Below are positions 10,830-22,527 of a DNA stretch of 64,000 bases, in pieces. Made by a program: the position numbers and the translations under genes. Source of the stretch: Pseudocercospora fijiensis CIRAD86. Taxonomy: Eukaryota > Ascomycota > Dothideomycetes > Mycosphaerellales > Mycosphaerellaceae. Where the stretch lies: assembly GCF_000340215.1 (NCBI RefSeq), contig NW_006921537.1, forward strand, positions 833,011 to 897,010, read 5' to 3'. The notes beneath the pieces were generated by a model. That model had not been told where the DNA came from. It did no database searches and saw only the letters and a program-made list of their open reading frames with translations. How positions within the stretch are numbered: the stretch's first letter is position 1; each line of letters opens with the position of its first letter.

Positions 10830-13800
10830 TATTCAACTCTCATCTATAGCATCGTCTTCTTCCGCATCATTACCCTCAATTTGATTATTATCACCCTCTA
10901 GCTAATTATCGTTACCTATTATCGCTAGCTATTCGCGAGTCTCTTATTTAGTACGCTGTCTAGCTAGTTGATCTGCTTCGTAAATTTAACGAAGAGTCTT
11001 AGCATTAACCTCTTTATCCTATATCTGTATATCTTTATGCTGCTAATCTTCTATTACGTCTTCTTAGGTCTTCTATATGCCTTCTACTATATCCGTGCTA
11101 TTAAGGAGACCTTCCTATTGCTGCTACTATAGCTAATTGCGAGCTGCAGCGGCGAAGAACTCAGCATTAGTTATAATATATCTACGCTAACCTTAAGCAG
11201 GTGCGGGCAAATGCTCGAGACGAAGCCGTATAACTATACGCCGCGACGGGCGTATATGATTAGTGCGGGAGAGAACAGGCCAAAGAGCATCAAAAGCGTC
11301 GTTAACGTCGCCGCTAATATAGGCAACCTTAAAGACATTAGCAAAGCTGAATATAAGATTAGACTCTCGTATAGTCTCGCCCGGGCGGATAAGACTAAGG
11401 ATGTTGCGCTTAATGAATTATACATCGGCGAGTAGTATGTCGATAGAAGACTCTAGGTCGGGATCTACGACCGGAGGGATAGTGTCCTAGGCAGTAGTCG
11501 GCTCGGCATACTAATTGTTCTATATATTAACTAAAGCTTCGCTAAGCAACATGCTTACGGTATAGTGCTTAGGTAGCTTTAGGTCGGTATGCTTGTTAAC
11601 GATGTAAAGCTGAATAGACCTAGCGCGGCGAGCCTGCTATGCAGATGCTACATTAGCAAGGCTACGTCGTAGAGCAATCGACTTAGTATATACCTCTCGT
11701 TGCTTGAGTGCTTCAACCTAAGCAATAGCTGCCGCAGTCTCGCGCTACTCTCGGATGCTGTCCTATTTAGCCTAACGTAACCGCTGCTCTTCTAAGAGAC
11801 GTTGTCGCTCCTTATGCTGTTAACGTATTTCATTAAGACGGCGCTAATTAATTGTAGCTACCTAGTCGGGTAGAGCGGGTATAGAAGAGAGGATGTGTCC
11901 GATAGGAATCATACGCTAAGGGCGACGCCGAATGTAGTCTATATAGCGGGCGACTACGCTGTTATAAACCTTGCCTTTGAAGCGATTGTAGAAGGTAAAA
12001 GTCTCCTCAAACATTACATCGTCGGGCGAGCGAACCCGCGATACGGCAACGTATACAAGGCTAGGCGTAAAGTCCTTCTTCGAGATATCTATAACTACTA
12101 TCGGGAGTATTATACCCTGAGATTTATAGACTATAATAGCATATACGATCGTGAGCGGAAATTAGCGTCTAGAGTATCGTACGCCCTAACTCTGCTACTA
12201 CTCTCGCTTTATAGGAACGATAGGCACGACATTCCCTAGTAAGCCGAGTACGCTATCTAGGTCGAATTCTTAGTTTAGTAATAGTCCCGTATAGCCTTCG
12301 ACCTCGACGAGAAAAGTAAGAGGAAGTGTGTTCTTAATGTGCCTAGCCTAAGTAGCAGGATCGTCGACATCCCCCTCCTATAGCTGCATTAGAGACTAAA
12401 CAATGTCTTTTATAGTACCTAGGCTGCCGTTAACGAGTCCGCCTTAAACCTAGAGATTCTACGTAACTATAACACGAGCGCTAACACATATAGGGAGCTT
12501 AGCATAAAGGGCACTACCTGCCTTATATAATGCTTTATAGGCGTCCTTTCTAATATGCTCTACGTTGAGGACTACGATCGGATTCTTATACGACTTTATC
12601 TTCTAGTAATTGTACTAATTGACCTGCTTCTTATAGGCGTAAAGGCGAATCGCATCCTTGAATCGCTCCTTCTTACGACGAGAGAGGTTGGATTCAGTTC
12701 GATCGACTAAAGTCTACTAATACTCGACACGCATGCCTCTAGGTGCGGTTCGAAGGCCTTAGAGTGCTTCCTTAAAAGCTAATAAGCGAGCATCAGTACC
12801 TTGCTATCGCTGAATTTGAGACAGCTAAATAGTCTTATCGAACTAATGCTAAAGAGATCGACTGAGAGTAGTTTCTAGGGTCTCTCGCGGTATTAGCTTG
12901 CCGAATAGTAGCTTTCCTCTAATTAGTAGCAGCTAGTGGAAGTCGCCGTACAAGATGATCGTTCTACCGCTAAAGGGCTTGTCTTTATCGACAGGGCTAG
13001 TCTAACGGAGGCGCTAGTCGATCCAGTACAGCGTAGTAAGATCCATTATTAACTTCTCGTCGATAACAATATACGTAAACGTGTATATTGCTTCTTAAAA
13101 GTCAGTAAGTGCTTAACCATCTAGAGGAACATACGTTTGTATATTCAGTAGGAGTTTGAAGGCCTAATAGAGCGTAGTTCCATTAATACTATTAGTAGCA
13201 GCACTAGTAGGCGCAACTCGCAGGATTGGGTTGCTAACGTTAAGCGGGTCTTGTTAACTATCGGCAATTTGTTGCTAGAGGTATTAAGTAGACAGCCGCT
13301 CTAGTTCCGATAATAGGAGGTTAATAACAAAAGACTTCCCGACACCTGCCTACCTATCGATATTGAGAAGCATTAGCGCTAGCATACCTTCCCTAAAGAG
13401 CACTAAATAGTAATGATTGTATATAGTGTCGAACTATAAACGCTGCTCCGGTACTAAGGCGTGAATTAGCTGCTAAGCATTAGGCTTAATCCTAACACGC
13501 TAATCGGTGCCTATAGTACCTCGCTTAGTCTTTTAATAGTCTGCTAGTACCGCATTAGCCGAGAGAGAGTACTTGCTAATGTACTGTATCTAATCGTACT
13601 CTACGTCGACCTCTCGCTGCCTAAGATTAGCTAGAGAGGCATCGGTCTTAGCAGGAGCACGGTTAGGCAGCGCAGCAGCTAGTAGCTCGCCTTTAGGTTG
13701 CTCAACTTTAGGGTTATATACTTCGTCTTAGAACAGATCAGGTAATAGTACTAGAAGGTTAACGCCTATATAGTCGCGGGGATAATAATGATTCGGATAA

Positions 13801-16800
13801 TCCAGGCAGTATTAGTAGGCCTCTAACCACTTATTAAATTGCTAGCGGTTTGGATCATTATCAAATGTATATAGCAATATAGGATACTGCCTACTGAATT
13901 CGTAATAGAGGACGATCTTGTTCCGACACTAGTCTTCGTAAGTGCTATCCTAGCCATTAGGGATAGCACTATACTTTAGATACTAATTCATTACCCGTAG
14001 CTTCGCTCGTAGACGCTTCTTTATCTTATTCTCGTCCCACTTAGTTACGAATTAGAACAGAGTAAGTCTAGGATTGTTAGGAAGGTTAGTAGTGTCCTAG
14101 TTGCGGTCGAAGCGAGTAATGTATTTCTACAATAGCGACTTGCCGTATAGAACGATTTCGTCTTGTACCCGATCGTATCGACGAACACGCGGTTAGTTAT
14201 TAGGAAGTCGACAATCGAAGCCTTATACCTTACGGCTACCCTAAGCAAGAGGCAGCTTAAGAAGGAGATGCATCTCCTCCTACGTAGAAATATCTCGCTC
14301 ACCGATAAGCTTGTTTAACATCTTAGCTACGAATTGTACTATTAGGCGATTGGAGGTAACCTTTAGCGCTACCTTTCGGCCAATTTCGAGAAGGCTCTCG
14401 CTGCGCTTCTCCTACTTTGTATAGTACTTGCTAAGGTAGTTGATTATAGTGCCTTTATCGGTATAGACTGCTATATCGTTATTAGCAAGCTATGCTATCT
14501 AAACAGTACGATTGTAGTTGTTTATACGATTATCGTTTCGAGCGCTATTAAACATATAGTGCCGCGGATTGTAGTCTTTCGTAACATATGCAGCCTAGTA
14601 GATAGCTCGCGGGAAATGGAACCGACAGCTACGAGTATTGGTTATATTGTTCATCCGATTGCAGTACTTATACCTACACGTATACCGCTATACACGGTTG
14701 AGATTCAACATAAGCTAGTGTTAGCTGTTCTATAACCGATCGTATAGCATTTAAAGGATGTTTAGCTTACTAGGCTGAATGCCAGTTCGTCTAGGCTAAG
14801 GGTTGTTAGCAGAGATATAACGACCCTAGAACTTAGCAAGGCGCTAACGTTGGCTCTCGGTGTCGGACATAACAGGAGGCGGAAGCTTCTAAGAGATATT
14901 GTTCCCGTCGTTATCCTGTACTTTAACATTATGCTACTAAAGCTAAACAATACTATAGTTGTAAGATAAGCCTCGCGACTGGAACTCAAAGCGGTTCTAG
15001 AAGTCTTCTACTCCGAATTTCTTCCTAAGCAGGTCTATAATGAAAGTATAGCGCCTATAGAAGTGGTATGCCGCTATAGCTGGATTCTCTCGTACGTTGT
15101 CCCGACTAATCTTAAGGCGCTGAAACTCGTTGCCCTCGGGCATAACCGGCATATAGCGCTAAAGGCTAGGCTAATAATTATCGGCAGCACTATAGGTTAA
15201 GAATAGCTAAGGAGTACCGATCGCTTTAACGTAATTCTCTAATTCATTAGTCTTACCGATCTAGAAGGCTCGAGTACTACGTAGAGAGTTACTACTACGC
15301 GTAATTATTAAGAGAAGCTTGCGAGATTGCTCGTTATTAGACGTAAGGGCAGCTCGTATGTCGTCTACGGCAATCTCCTCGTATTCCGGATTCTGCTAAA
15401 CAATGTAGTCCGCTTTTAATATAGTCTAACGTCTTAGTAGAGTGTTTAGAGCGACATGTCTCTATCGAGCGTGTTATGCAAATCGAGCACTAGATAGGTA
15501 TAGACTAGTGCTATCATCCCATTTCAGCATATACTCAAGGTAGTCGTTATATCCGAGACCGCGCTAACGGGCATTAGTATAGTCTGCCTTGCCCTAAGGA
15601 TAGCATGTCGGAAATGCACCTGCTAGTAAGCGATGCTTATTGTTGAACTCACTTAATAGCACAGAGTTAAATTCTAGCAGATTAAGCTACGTTTGTTCGT
15701 CTCTAGAGGCGTCGAGCTAAGCTTGTCGCATTCGACGCTCCGCTTCTACTCGTTGCCGCTACTCGGTCTATTTACTAATAATAGCCTAGATAGCATCTCG
15801 CTAGTTCTATAGCATATACGCCTAAGGTAAAGCTAATTCTACGGGATAGTCTGCGAAAGTCTATTCTTCCTCCGTAGTACTAGGCTTAGCATTACTATGT
15901 TGCGTATAAGCCTAAGATTGTACAAGACCGGCTTGTCTAGCAGCTTCTTAAGAGACTAACGGCGGGCCTTCATCTTCTTCGTAGGTCTCGATGTGCATAA
16001 AGTCTATAACAGATTCACCGTCCTAGCTATCCGGAAGCTATAATATACGTTGCTTATCCTATTCGATATCTATATACTTAGGATTGTTGTCCTTAAGGTG
16101 CTTCAACTAAGTACGTACTACCTACTGTCGTACTTTGAAGTCTCGGACAAAGATTCTCTTTATAACCTCATCCGACTAAGCTAGACGTAGGACTACAGTC
16201 TCTAGGTGTTAAGGCAGAAGAGGTAGCTGCTTCTAAACCTTTGCTGTGTCTCGTAGAAAGTTGATAACGTTGTTCTTGTACCGCTACTATGCGCCCTTAA
16301 TTAACCGCATTTCTACGTATATATAGTGCTTAGCAATAAGCAGCTCTTCGACTATAGTGAGTTAAGGCAACCATTCGCTAGTCTCCGGATTAGTTAGCTA
16401 TAGTCTAGGATCTATACAGTTCTTATCGGACATCAAATCGGGCGATCTAATAGGCTTAGTATTGTCGCGAGTGGCTCGACAACGATAACAGATCTTATAG
16501 GTTAGGGACTTAGGATTGTTGTCTAAATCTATATTAAACTAACGCTCCTTGTAGCCTCTACTATCGCCGTTGTTAAGCTCTAGATTCTAGCAGTACTCTA
16601 TCTTCTTATTATCTAAGTCTTCGTAAAACTCCTTAACCAAACGGTAGTTAAGCTTATCTAGAGCAGGCGAGTCGTTAAGGTTAGAAGGATCGCCTAAAGC
16701 AGGGTCCTAGCTATAGAGAAAGTGCTTAATGCGATCGGAGTCTTGAGTAGTCTGCTTAGTACGCTCAGTAGGACCAGCACGTGCCTAACGTTGTCGTGGA

Positions 16801-18430
16801 ATATCAGGACGTAGCGGTGGCTTAATGTAATGTAGGAGGCAGCAGAACTTAAACTCGCGGCGAACCTCGTCGTCTCCTTTAGGTGCGAGAAATTAGAACC
16901 GCTCCTCTTCGTGCTTGCCTATCTAACACTACTTCATTATAGCTATATCATCAAGCTTATAACCTTCTATATAGTAGTAGTAGAAGTTGGGCTGCTCGTA
17001 TAAGCGAGAGATCTTACGCGGAATAAGACAAATCTCGTAGTAGAAGAACTCGCGTATATCTAGGCGACTATTATTAGGAGGACCGATTAGTGCGAAACCG
17101 AACTCTTAAGATGGCAGAGGTGCGTTACTGCTATAGTTATCGCTTAGGAGCTGTTCGATAGTAGGCATAGGCTGTATAGCCTTACTAGCGCGAGTAGCGA
17201 CACGATTAGCGCGCTCGATCTACGTCTATATACGACGGGCAGCTACAGTCGCCGCATCGTCGCTACTGTGCTAACTACGAGCACGTACATCTCTAGGGTT
17301 ACCTAATAAGGATGTTAGCGGAGCTTGCGAAGGACGTAGCGGCGGCGGCGTTAAAGATTGAAATGTATCTAGCTAAGGAGGCATCTTCTTAATAGGATCT
17401 CTAGTACGCTAAAGAGCGACATTAATGTTGCTACTAGCAGATAATAGTGGGTTTAGAACAGTAGGACCAAGCGACAATGTAGGAGCCGGAGACGACTAAA
17501 TAATAATTAGCGATCGTACGGGAGCAGGTATCGACACTGCTTTTATAGGTCGACTACGCTTCGTTAGCGTAGGCTAAGGCTAAGAAGTAGTATCATCCAG
17601 CTTGCGCTTCTTTAAGGAAGAAGCCTTAGCCTTACGAGCACGATACTTGTCGCATATCTTAAGTGTCTTAGTCGGATACTTCGGGTTTATAAAGCACGCG
17701 ATAGGCTTACGCTTACTACAGTTAGGGTTAGTGCAGACCTAAGTATCGCTATCGTAGTCGCTGCCAACTTCGCTCAGATTATTATCCTCTTCTTCTTTAG
17801 GATTAGGGCGGTTAGTAGGCAAGTTCTTCTTCGGCGGTCCGCTAGGTAGATTACCTCCTAGCGCTCTAGCCGCTGCTTGTCCGTACCAATAACTAAATTG
17901 CTAACCGACCTGCGCTATGTATGTATACATAGGGGTATTCTACTAGATAATAGCCTAAATCTCTGCTATTAGGTTGATATAGCGACGGTTCTCGCTAGCG
18001 TATAGAGCTAGTTCGAGGTCCTTTATAATCCGGTATTTGAGTCGTATAAGATGTACATACTTAGCCGTGTCGAAGGCGTTCTTTCTATGCTCGTAGTCGT
18101 AGGCGCTATGCGTCGAATCTTCTTCTATCGCATCTTCAAGTTGCAGCTCGAGGTCGCGGATAGTAGGCTTAATCTTCTTCGTAAACATTCGCTCGAGTCG
18201 GCGGCCGGTGCTACGGCAGGGCGTGCGACGATAGACCTAAGCCTAGTCCTAGAAGGTATAGGGCTCGATCGTAGCTAGGCTCTTATAGGTAGAAGGTACG
18301 GCAAGAGTATAGGAGGTGCTCGAGGCATCGCAAATCGCGAGCTTCGATTGCACCGCTATAATGCTGCTGTCTCTTAGTTGGTCGTATAGGTTGCTAAGTA
18401 TTTAGTGTTCGGATTAACTAGAATGTGTGT
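10830..18430 (-). pseudogene. Helitron-type Rep-helicase (HUH Rep + PIF1), decayed
   Basis: A minus-strand frame of roughly 2500 codons stays coherent from about 18430 to 10830 if TAG/TAA are read as Q/W. N-terminus: a helical region (18188-17955), then a Cys motif (CTNPNCSKR, ~17740). A region like the DUF6570-type domain (EELLIAKH, VINFL) lies at ~16450-16000. The Helitron_like_N part includes LENYVKAIGTP and FLTYSAADN (~15250-15190) and the HUH site at ~14985-14950, which now reads YNY where HxH is expected. The Rep tyrosine motif YLSKYYTK is at ~14445-14420. The PIF1 helicase has Walker A AGVGKS (~13350-13330), IDEK (~13068), LYGDFHQL, YKSQG (~12120) and AVSRVRS (~12048-12020). A coiled-coil tail ends in an acidic stretch. 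Such proteins drive rolling-circle transposition. Dead by RIP. Confidence 0.85.
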
Positions 18431-18654
18431 ATTTGTGTATGTAGGTAGGTATATTAAGGTTCCGCGGCAAGACACGAAGAGAAGTGGAAGTCGTAAAGGA
18501 GGCGTCTATTTATAGTGCCGCTTAGTTAGAAGCCTACGCCCGAATAGGAATAGAGTGCGGCTTCTTATATGTAACAGAATTCACTAGTACGGACCTTTGT
18601 CTTTATTTACAATGTATGTGTCAACTACTGTCTCTACTAACCTACCTTTAGAAG

Positions 18655-18815
18655 CGCTAGCGCTTAGAGGGAGGGGGGATAGTCGTTCCTCTTAAACCCC
18701 CTATTCCCTTACCGCGCGGAGTGCTCCTTCTTTAACGTTAGTACTTAGAGGGAGGGGGGATAGTCGTTCCTCCTAAACCCCCCGTTCCCTTACCGTACGG
18801 AATGTCCCTATCGTA
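18655..18815. repeat. Two diverged tandem units related to the 86-bp array
   Basis: Two units of about 81 bp (starts near 18660 and 18742) share GATAGTCGTTCCTC and a GGGGGG...CCCCC inverted pair with the array at 19921-20320. The rest of 18430-19920 is RIP-mutated sequence upstream of the Rep-helicase frame with no gene that I can recognise. Confidence 0.7.
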
Positions 18816-19920
18816 TCGATACCTACAATACTCGATGCCTAAGGTCTCCTCGTTATCGTATTAAGCACTTTTGTTAGCGTTGTTTTTATAGAAATGTGCC
18901 TAATCGACTTAACTCGTTCGATTAACGTTAACATTAAAGAACCTAGGTGTTGAGACATATTAGCCTACTAACTTATTAGAAGTCTTAATGTTGCTTCTAG
19001 TACGTAGATTGAACGCTCAATCTGTAGCATTGTCTAAACCTTACCTCGCTACCTACCTACGTGCCTTTTACGCTTCTAACTGCGCTACTACAACGCTAGT
19101 AACGATAATGCTATATTAGTATATAAGAATTGCAGCCCTACGTCCAATCACAATACGAGCGCGTTCTTGTCTACTATAATAGGCGAACGTAAGGAGTATT
19201 TACAGCTCTACTCCCGCTTTGAGTGATATAACCCCCGAGTTCTTCCGCATTGTTTACTTATAAATTAGAGCAAGCCTTTAATAATTGCATACAGACTACT
19301 CGGTCTTCTAAACTAAGCTAGGGTACAGCATTGTCGTAATTTTCAGCAGGTTTCTCAAACCGCCGTAAGACGCGCTATCCGGGTTCTTAGTTACCCTCTA
19401 AACTAACTATATAGGGAATTGTCGGTACTATATTGTCGAGCTTCTTCGGAAGTCTTATTAGGTTAGGCAGCCTTTAAGTGTCAGGTTTAGCAGCCTTCGA
19501 TTGTCTAAAAAACGCAGTTCGTCTAGTTTCTATAGGTTAAGGCGATTATAAGTCGAGTAGTAAGGTTCGCCTTACTTAAAGGGTTAATGCTTAGGAATCG
19601 TATTTGTCCGCAGTGTAGGCCCCGCGTAGCTTCCGCTCTATAGTTTTGCTCTAGTAATGTTCTTCACATTCTTTTTGAACTCGGTTAGTGCTATATACGC
19701 TAGCAACATCTTTTGCTAGGCAGCGGCATCGGTGGAGGGTGCGACGTGAAAAGCAGGATGCGGTAGCGTGCTATTACGGCGGAATACTAAACGGTACGGA
19801 TTGCTCGGCTCGTTATCGTGTTAATCACTTTTGTTAGCGTGCTTTTGCTAGAAATGCGCTTAATCGATTCAATTCTACTATCTACTATAAGCGCTAGTAG
19901 TACCTACAAACCTCTCTAAC

Positions 19921-20320
19921 GTTGCCGCTTAGAGGCTAGGGGGATAGTCGTTCCTCCTAAACCCCCTATAGCCTTACCGCTTTAGTATCTACATTCTTTT
20001 GCTAACGTTGCCGCTTAGAGGCTAGGGGGATAGTCGTTCCTCCTAAACCCCCTATAGCCTTACCGCTTTAGTATCTATATCCTTTTGCTAACGTTGCCGC
20101 TTAGAGGCTAGGGGGATAGTCGTTCCTCCTAAACCCCCTATAGCCTTACCGCTTTAGTATCTACATCCTTTTGCTAACGTTGCCGCTTAGAGGCTAGGGG
20201 GATAGTCGTTCCTCCTAAACCCTCTATAGCCTTACCGCTTTAGTATCTACATCCTTTTACTAACGTTGCCGCTTAGGGTAGGGGGATAGTCGTTCCTCCT
20301 AAACCCCTATACCTACCGCG
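19921..20320. repeat. 86-bp tandem array, five units
   Basis: Units begin at 19921, 20007, 20093, 20179 and 20265, an exact 86-bp period; the last is shortened. Each unit begins GTTGCCGCTTAGAGG and holds AGGGGGATAGTCGTTCCTCC followed by TAAACCCCCT, so the G-run and C-run can pair into a hairpin. The array lies 5' of the Rep-helicase gene inside the nested element. The units are more alike than expected for independent decay. A GC-rich cluster (20340-20400, GCGGAAGGCGG / GCGGACGGCGG) follows it. Confidence 0.9.
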
Positions 20321-20489
20321 CGGAGTACTCCTTTTTGTATTAGTCCTCCGGATAGGCTCCTACGCGGAAGGCGGTCCTACGCGGACGGCGGTTGCTCCCT
20401 ACGGGAGGGCAGGTGTTGTATAGTACTATTGTCCTTCTATAGCGCTCTTGCTCTTACTCTTACTAGAGGCATCGAAGCATCGGAGTTAG

Positions 20490-21250
20490 AGGGGCAGAGA
20501 CTAGTCTCTTTATCCGGATGTTTAGGTCTAGTTATGTCGGTCTAATTGTTTAGGTCTAGTAACGCTAGAGTGCGTATTAAGAAGCCGATATCGTTCGTAG
20601 AGGGTTTAAGGTAGCTCGGCGAATAGTGGATGTATATACTATTATCGTCTAAGATCTAGGCGGCACGGCTCTCTAGCTATAGTCTGCCTATCTTCTAATC
20701 CTATACGCGCTTCTATAGTCGAGAACGAAGGTCGATAGTAGGTGCGTTGTCGACAGCCTAAGCACTTGTCTTGCTTATACCGAATTAATAGTATCGCATA
20801 TCTATAATCTTGCTCCCGTCGTACCCGCGGATTAGCTGCGACTATATAGAAGTTAATATGTCGAGTCCTAATAGCTCTTAAATTACAGACTATAAGTATT
20901 CTTTAGATAACATTGCTTAGAGCCAGTTTCCCTAGATCCTAACATTTTTACTTATCGTTAGCATCGATGTATCTTATATAAGACCCGTAAGTCGGAGATG
21001 CCGAGACGCCTTCGAAATTCGTCCTAATCTTAGCTACGAAGTGGTTTCGTACAAAGAACAATAGAGATTCTTGCTCTAAGGGAGGTCGTACGTCTACGCG
21101 TCGTATATACGGCGTTAGATAGTTAGAATAGTACTCGTAGTTCGGTAGTCTGCGAAAGTCGCGTTCGTAATTAAGGGCAGGGTCGTTACTGTTATAGAAG
21201 TAGTTGTTGTAGAAGTAGTTGTTATTATAAAAGTCGGTAGGTATAGGTAA
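20490..21250 (-). pseudogene. Second decayed gene of the nested element, unknown
   Basis: On the minus strand a coherent piece runs from about 21250 to 20950 (NDPALNYERDFRRLPNYEYY, then PPLEQESLLFFVRNHFVAKI, ending near RYIDAND). A second coherent piece in another frame runs from ~20940 to 20490 (KIIDMRYYQFGISKTSAQAV, YIHYSPSYLKPSTNDIGFLI). A small intron at about 20950 or an indel would join them. I do not recognise the protein. It sits upstream of the Rep-helicase, inside the same element, so it may be an accessory or captured gene. Confidence 0.4.
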
Positions 21251-21417
21251 AGTAAGCGGCCTAAGGCTTTATATACGTAATAACTTCTTGAATTTTGACT
21301 AATAAGAAGCGCTCCTAGACTTTGTATAGCGTCGTATCTTCCTTACTAACCCCCTTCCGCTGCTTACCTAACACACACATAACGCTATGTAATACACAAT
21401 ACAGTATACAGGTTAGA

Positions 21418-21449
21418 CTCGGAGAGTCTAACTGTTCTTTCGCACTCGC
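21418..21449 (-). repeat. Terminal inverted repeat of the nested element, 5' side
   Basis: 32 bp, the inverted partner of 10449-10481. It abuts the end of the DNA-binding half of the MULE transposase gene at about 21450. Confidence 0.75.
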
Positions 21450-22334
21450 TTCTAGAAATTTAGACGTATAGCTACGCATTCTCGTCGCAAGCTCCTCGAA
21501 TGCTCCGCCTCCCGCCTAAATTTCTTCTAGCTTCGCTAGAATAATCTTCGAGGTTAGCATTCGTAACTGCTATAATCGCTCTAGTTGCTTAAGGAATTGC
21601 TAAGACCTCGTACGGACACGCACATTAGTTAATAAGACAACGTCGTTAGGTCTATAGTTATACTAGCAATGTATATCTTTAGAAGAGTAGCGAATACACT
21701 ACTTACTATCCGGCGTGCGAGGGTCGATAGCAATAGCGTAGAAATAGAATTTACAGCTAATCTTCTTTGTCTTCTTCTTCGCCTTATTAGTCGTTGTCTA
21801 GGTACGTTTATTAGGCTCACTAAAGCAGCCGTAGACGTAGAGATAGCGGTATTTGATACCATCCTTATTCTTCTTAGGTTTCTACTCTTTGAACTCGAAT
21901 CTAGTGTCTACACTAAACGACTAAATATAGCGTACGAGCGCATTCTTCGAAGGAAACGACGACTAGCGAGGCAATAGCCTACGAGGGCGCTTAATCGTTA
22001 TAAACTCGTGCTTTTAAGGTCGCGGCGATACTGATCGATATTCTAGCAGATTAACACGCTCGCGCGGCAGCGATAGCGACAGTAAGCGCGAGCGGCCTCG
22101 AATACGTATCTCCGAGACAAATTGAACCTCTTCCTACGACTTAACAACCACCGCCGAGAGCGCGCCTTCTATACCTTCTACCTCTATTTCTACCTCCTTC
22201 TGCGACTCAACAACTACCGCCGAGAGCGCGCCTTCTACACCTTCTACTACCGCCGCCGCCGCCGCCGCCGCGCCGTTACCGCCGCCGGCGATAACTTTAT
22301 CGAGAAACTCGTCGTAGGATAGAGATTCAGCCAT
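21450..22334 (-). pseudogene. MULE transposase, FAR1-type DNA-binding half (decayed)
   Basis: Starts with MAESLSYDEFLDKVIAGG at 22334. A poly-alanine run and two repeats of a VEGALSAVVV unit follow. A FAR1/WRKY-GCM1-like zinc domain lies at about 21905-21660: KPKKNKDGIKYRYLYVYGC, then KKISCKFYF and CIRYSSKDIHC, ending in YNY where the family has HNH. That fits RIP of two histidine codons (CAC/CAT to TAC/TAT). A helical stretch rich in Leu/Gln ends at KFLE at the junction. In the family this domain binds the transposon ends and precedes the catalytic domain, which here lies 11 kb away at 10448. Several in-frame TAG/TAA codons inactivate it. Confidence 0.8.
22132..22285. repeat. Duplicated 66-bp unit and GCC microsatellite in the MULE gene
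   Basis: The plus strand has two copies of a unit (near 22140 and 22208) containing CCGCCGAGAGCGCGCCTTCT, followed by a run of CCG/GCC trinucleotides (22244-22275) that encodes poly-Ala on the minus strand. Confidence 0.8.
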
Positions 22335-22527
22335 TTTCGGTAGTTACTAGGTAATCTGCTGCAAAAGGGGGAAGAAATGCGAACTTTAGGTCTACGGTGG
22401 AATTCGAGGCGCGAATTCGAGGCGCGACCTCCGCGCCTGTTAACAACACTATCCAAGAACGGATATAATATATAATAGGTGGAAACAGCACGTAATCTAA
22501 TTCAGGACGATTCTACATTGGTATATC

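Larger units (their letters stand above)
10449..21449. mobile_element. 11.0-kb Helitron-like element nested in the MULE transposase gene
   Basis: Seen: it lies exactly between the two halves of the MULE gene. Its ends are 33/32-bp inverted repeats (10449-10481 and 21418-21449, outer bases GCGAGTGCGAAAGAACAGT). Removing it lets the MULE frame run on as KFLEALRQTKQ. Inside on the minus strand are a Rep-helicase gene (18430-10830) and a second decayed frame (21250-20490). The 5' side has tandem arrays; the 3' side has a 51-bp repeat cluster and an 18-bp-stem hairpin. Canonical Helitrons lack such TIRs and end in CTRR, which I did not find; the terminal repeats resemble the non-canonical Helitron2/Helentron type described in fungi. 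RIP-inactivated. Confidence 0.75.

Noticed and set aside
11211..11435. Plus-strand 74-codon open frame
   Set aside because: Antisense to the coherent C-terminal tail of the Rep-helicase frame.
11895..12239. Plus-strand 114-codon open frame
   Set aside because: It is the antisense of the PIF1 helicase C-terminus (YKSQG, AVSRVRS) on the minus strand.
21669..21977. Plus-strand 102-codon open frame rich in Arg/Leu
   Set aside because: Antisense to the FAR1-type domain of the MULE gene, which gives a recognisable protein.
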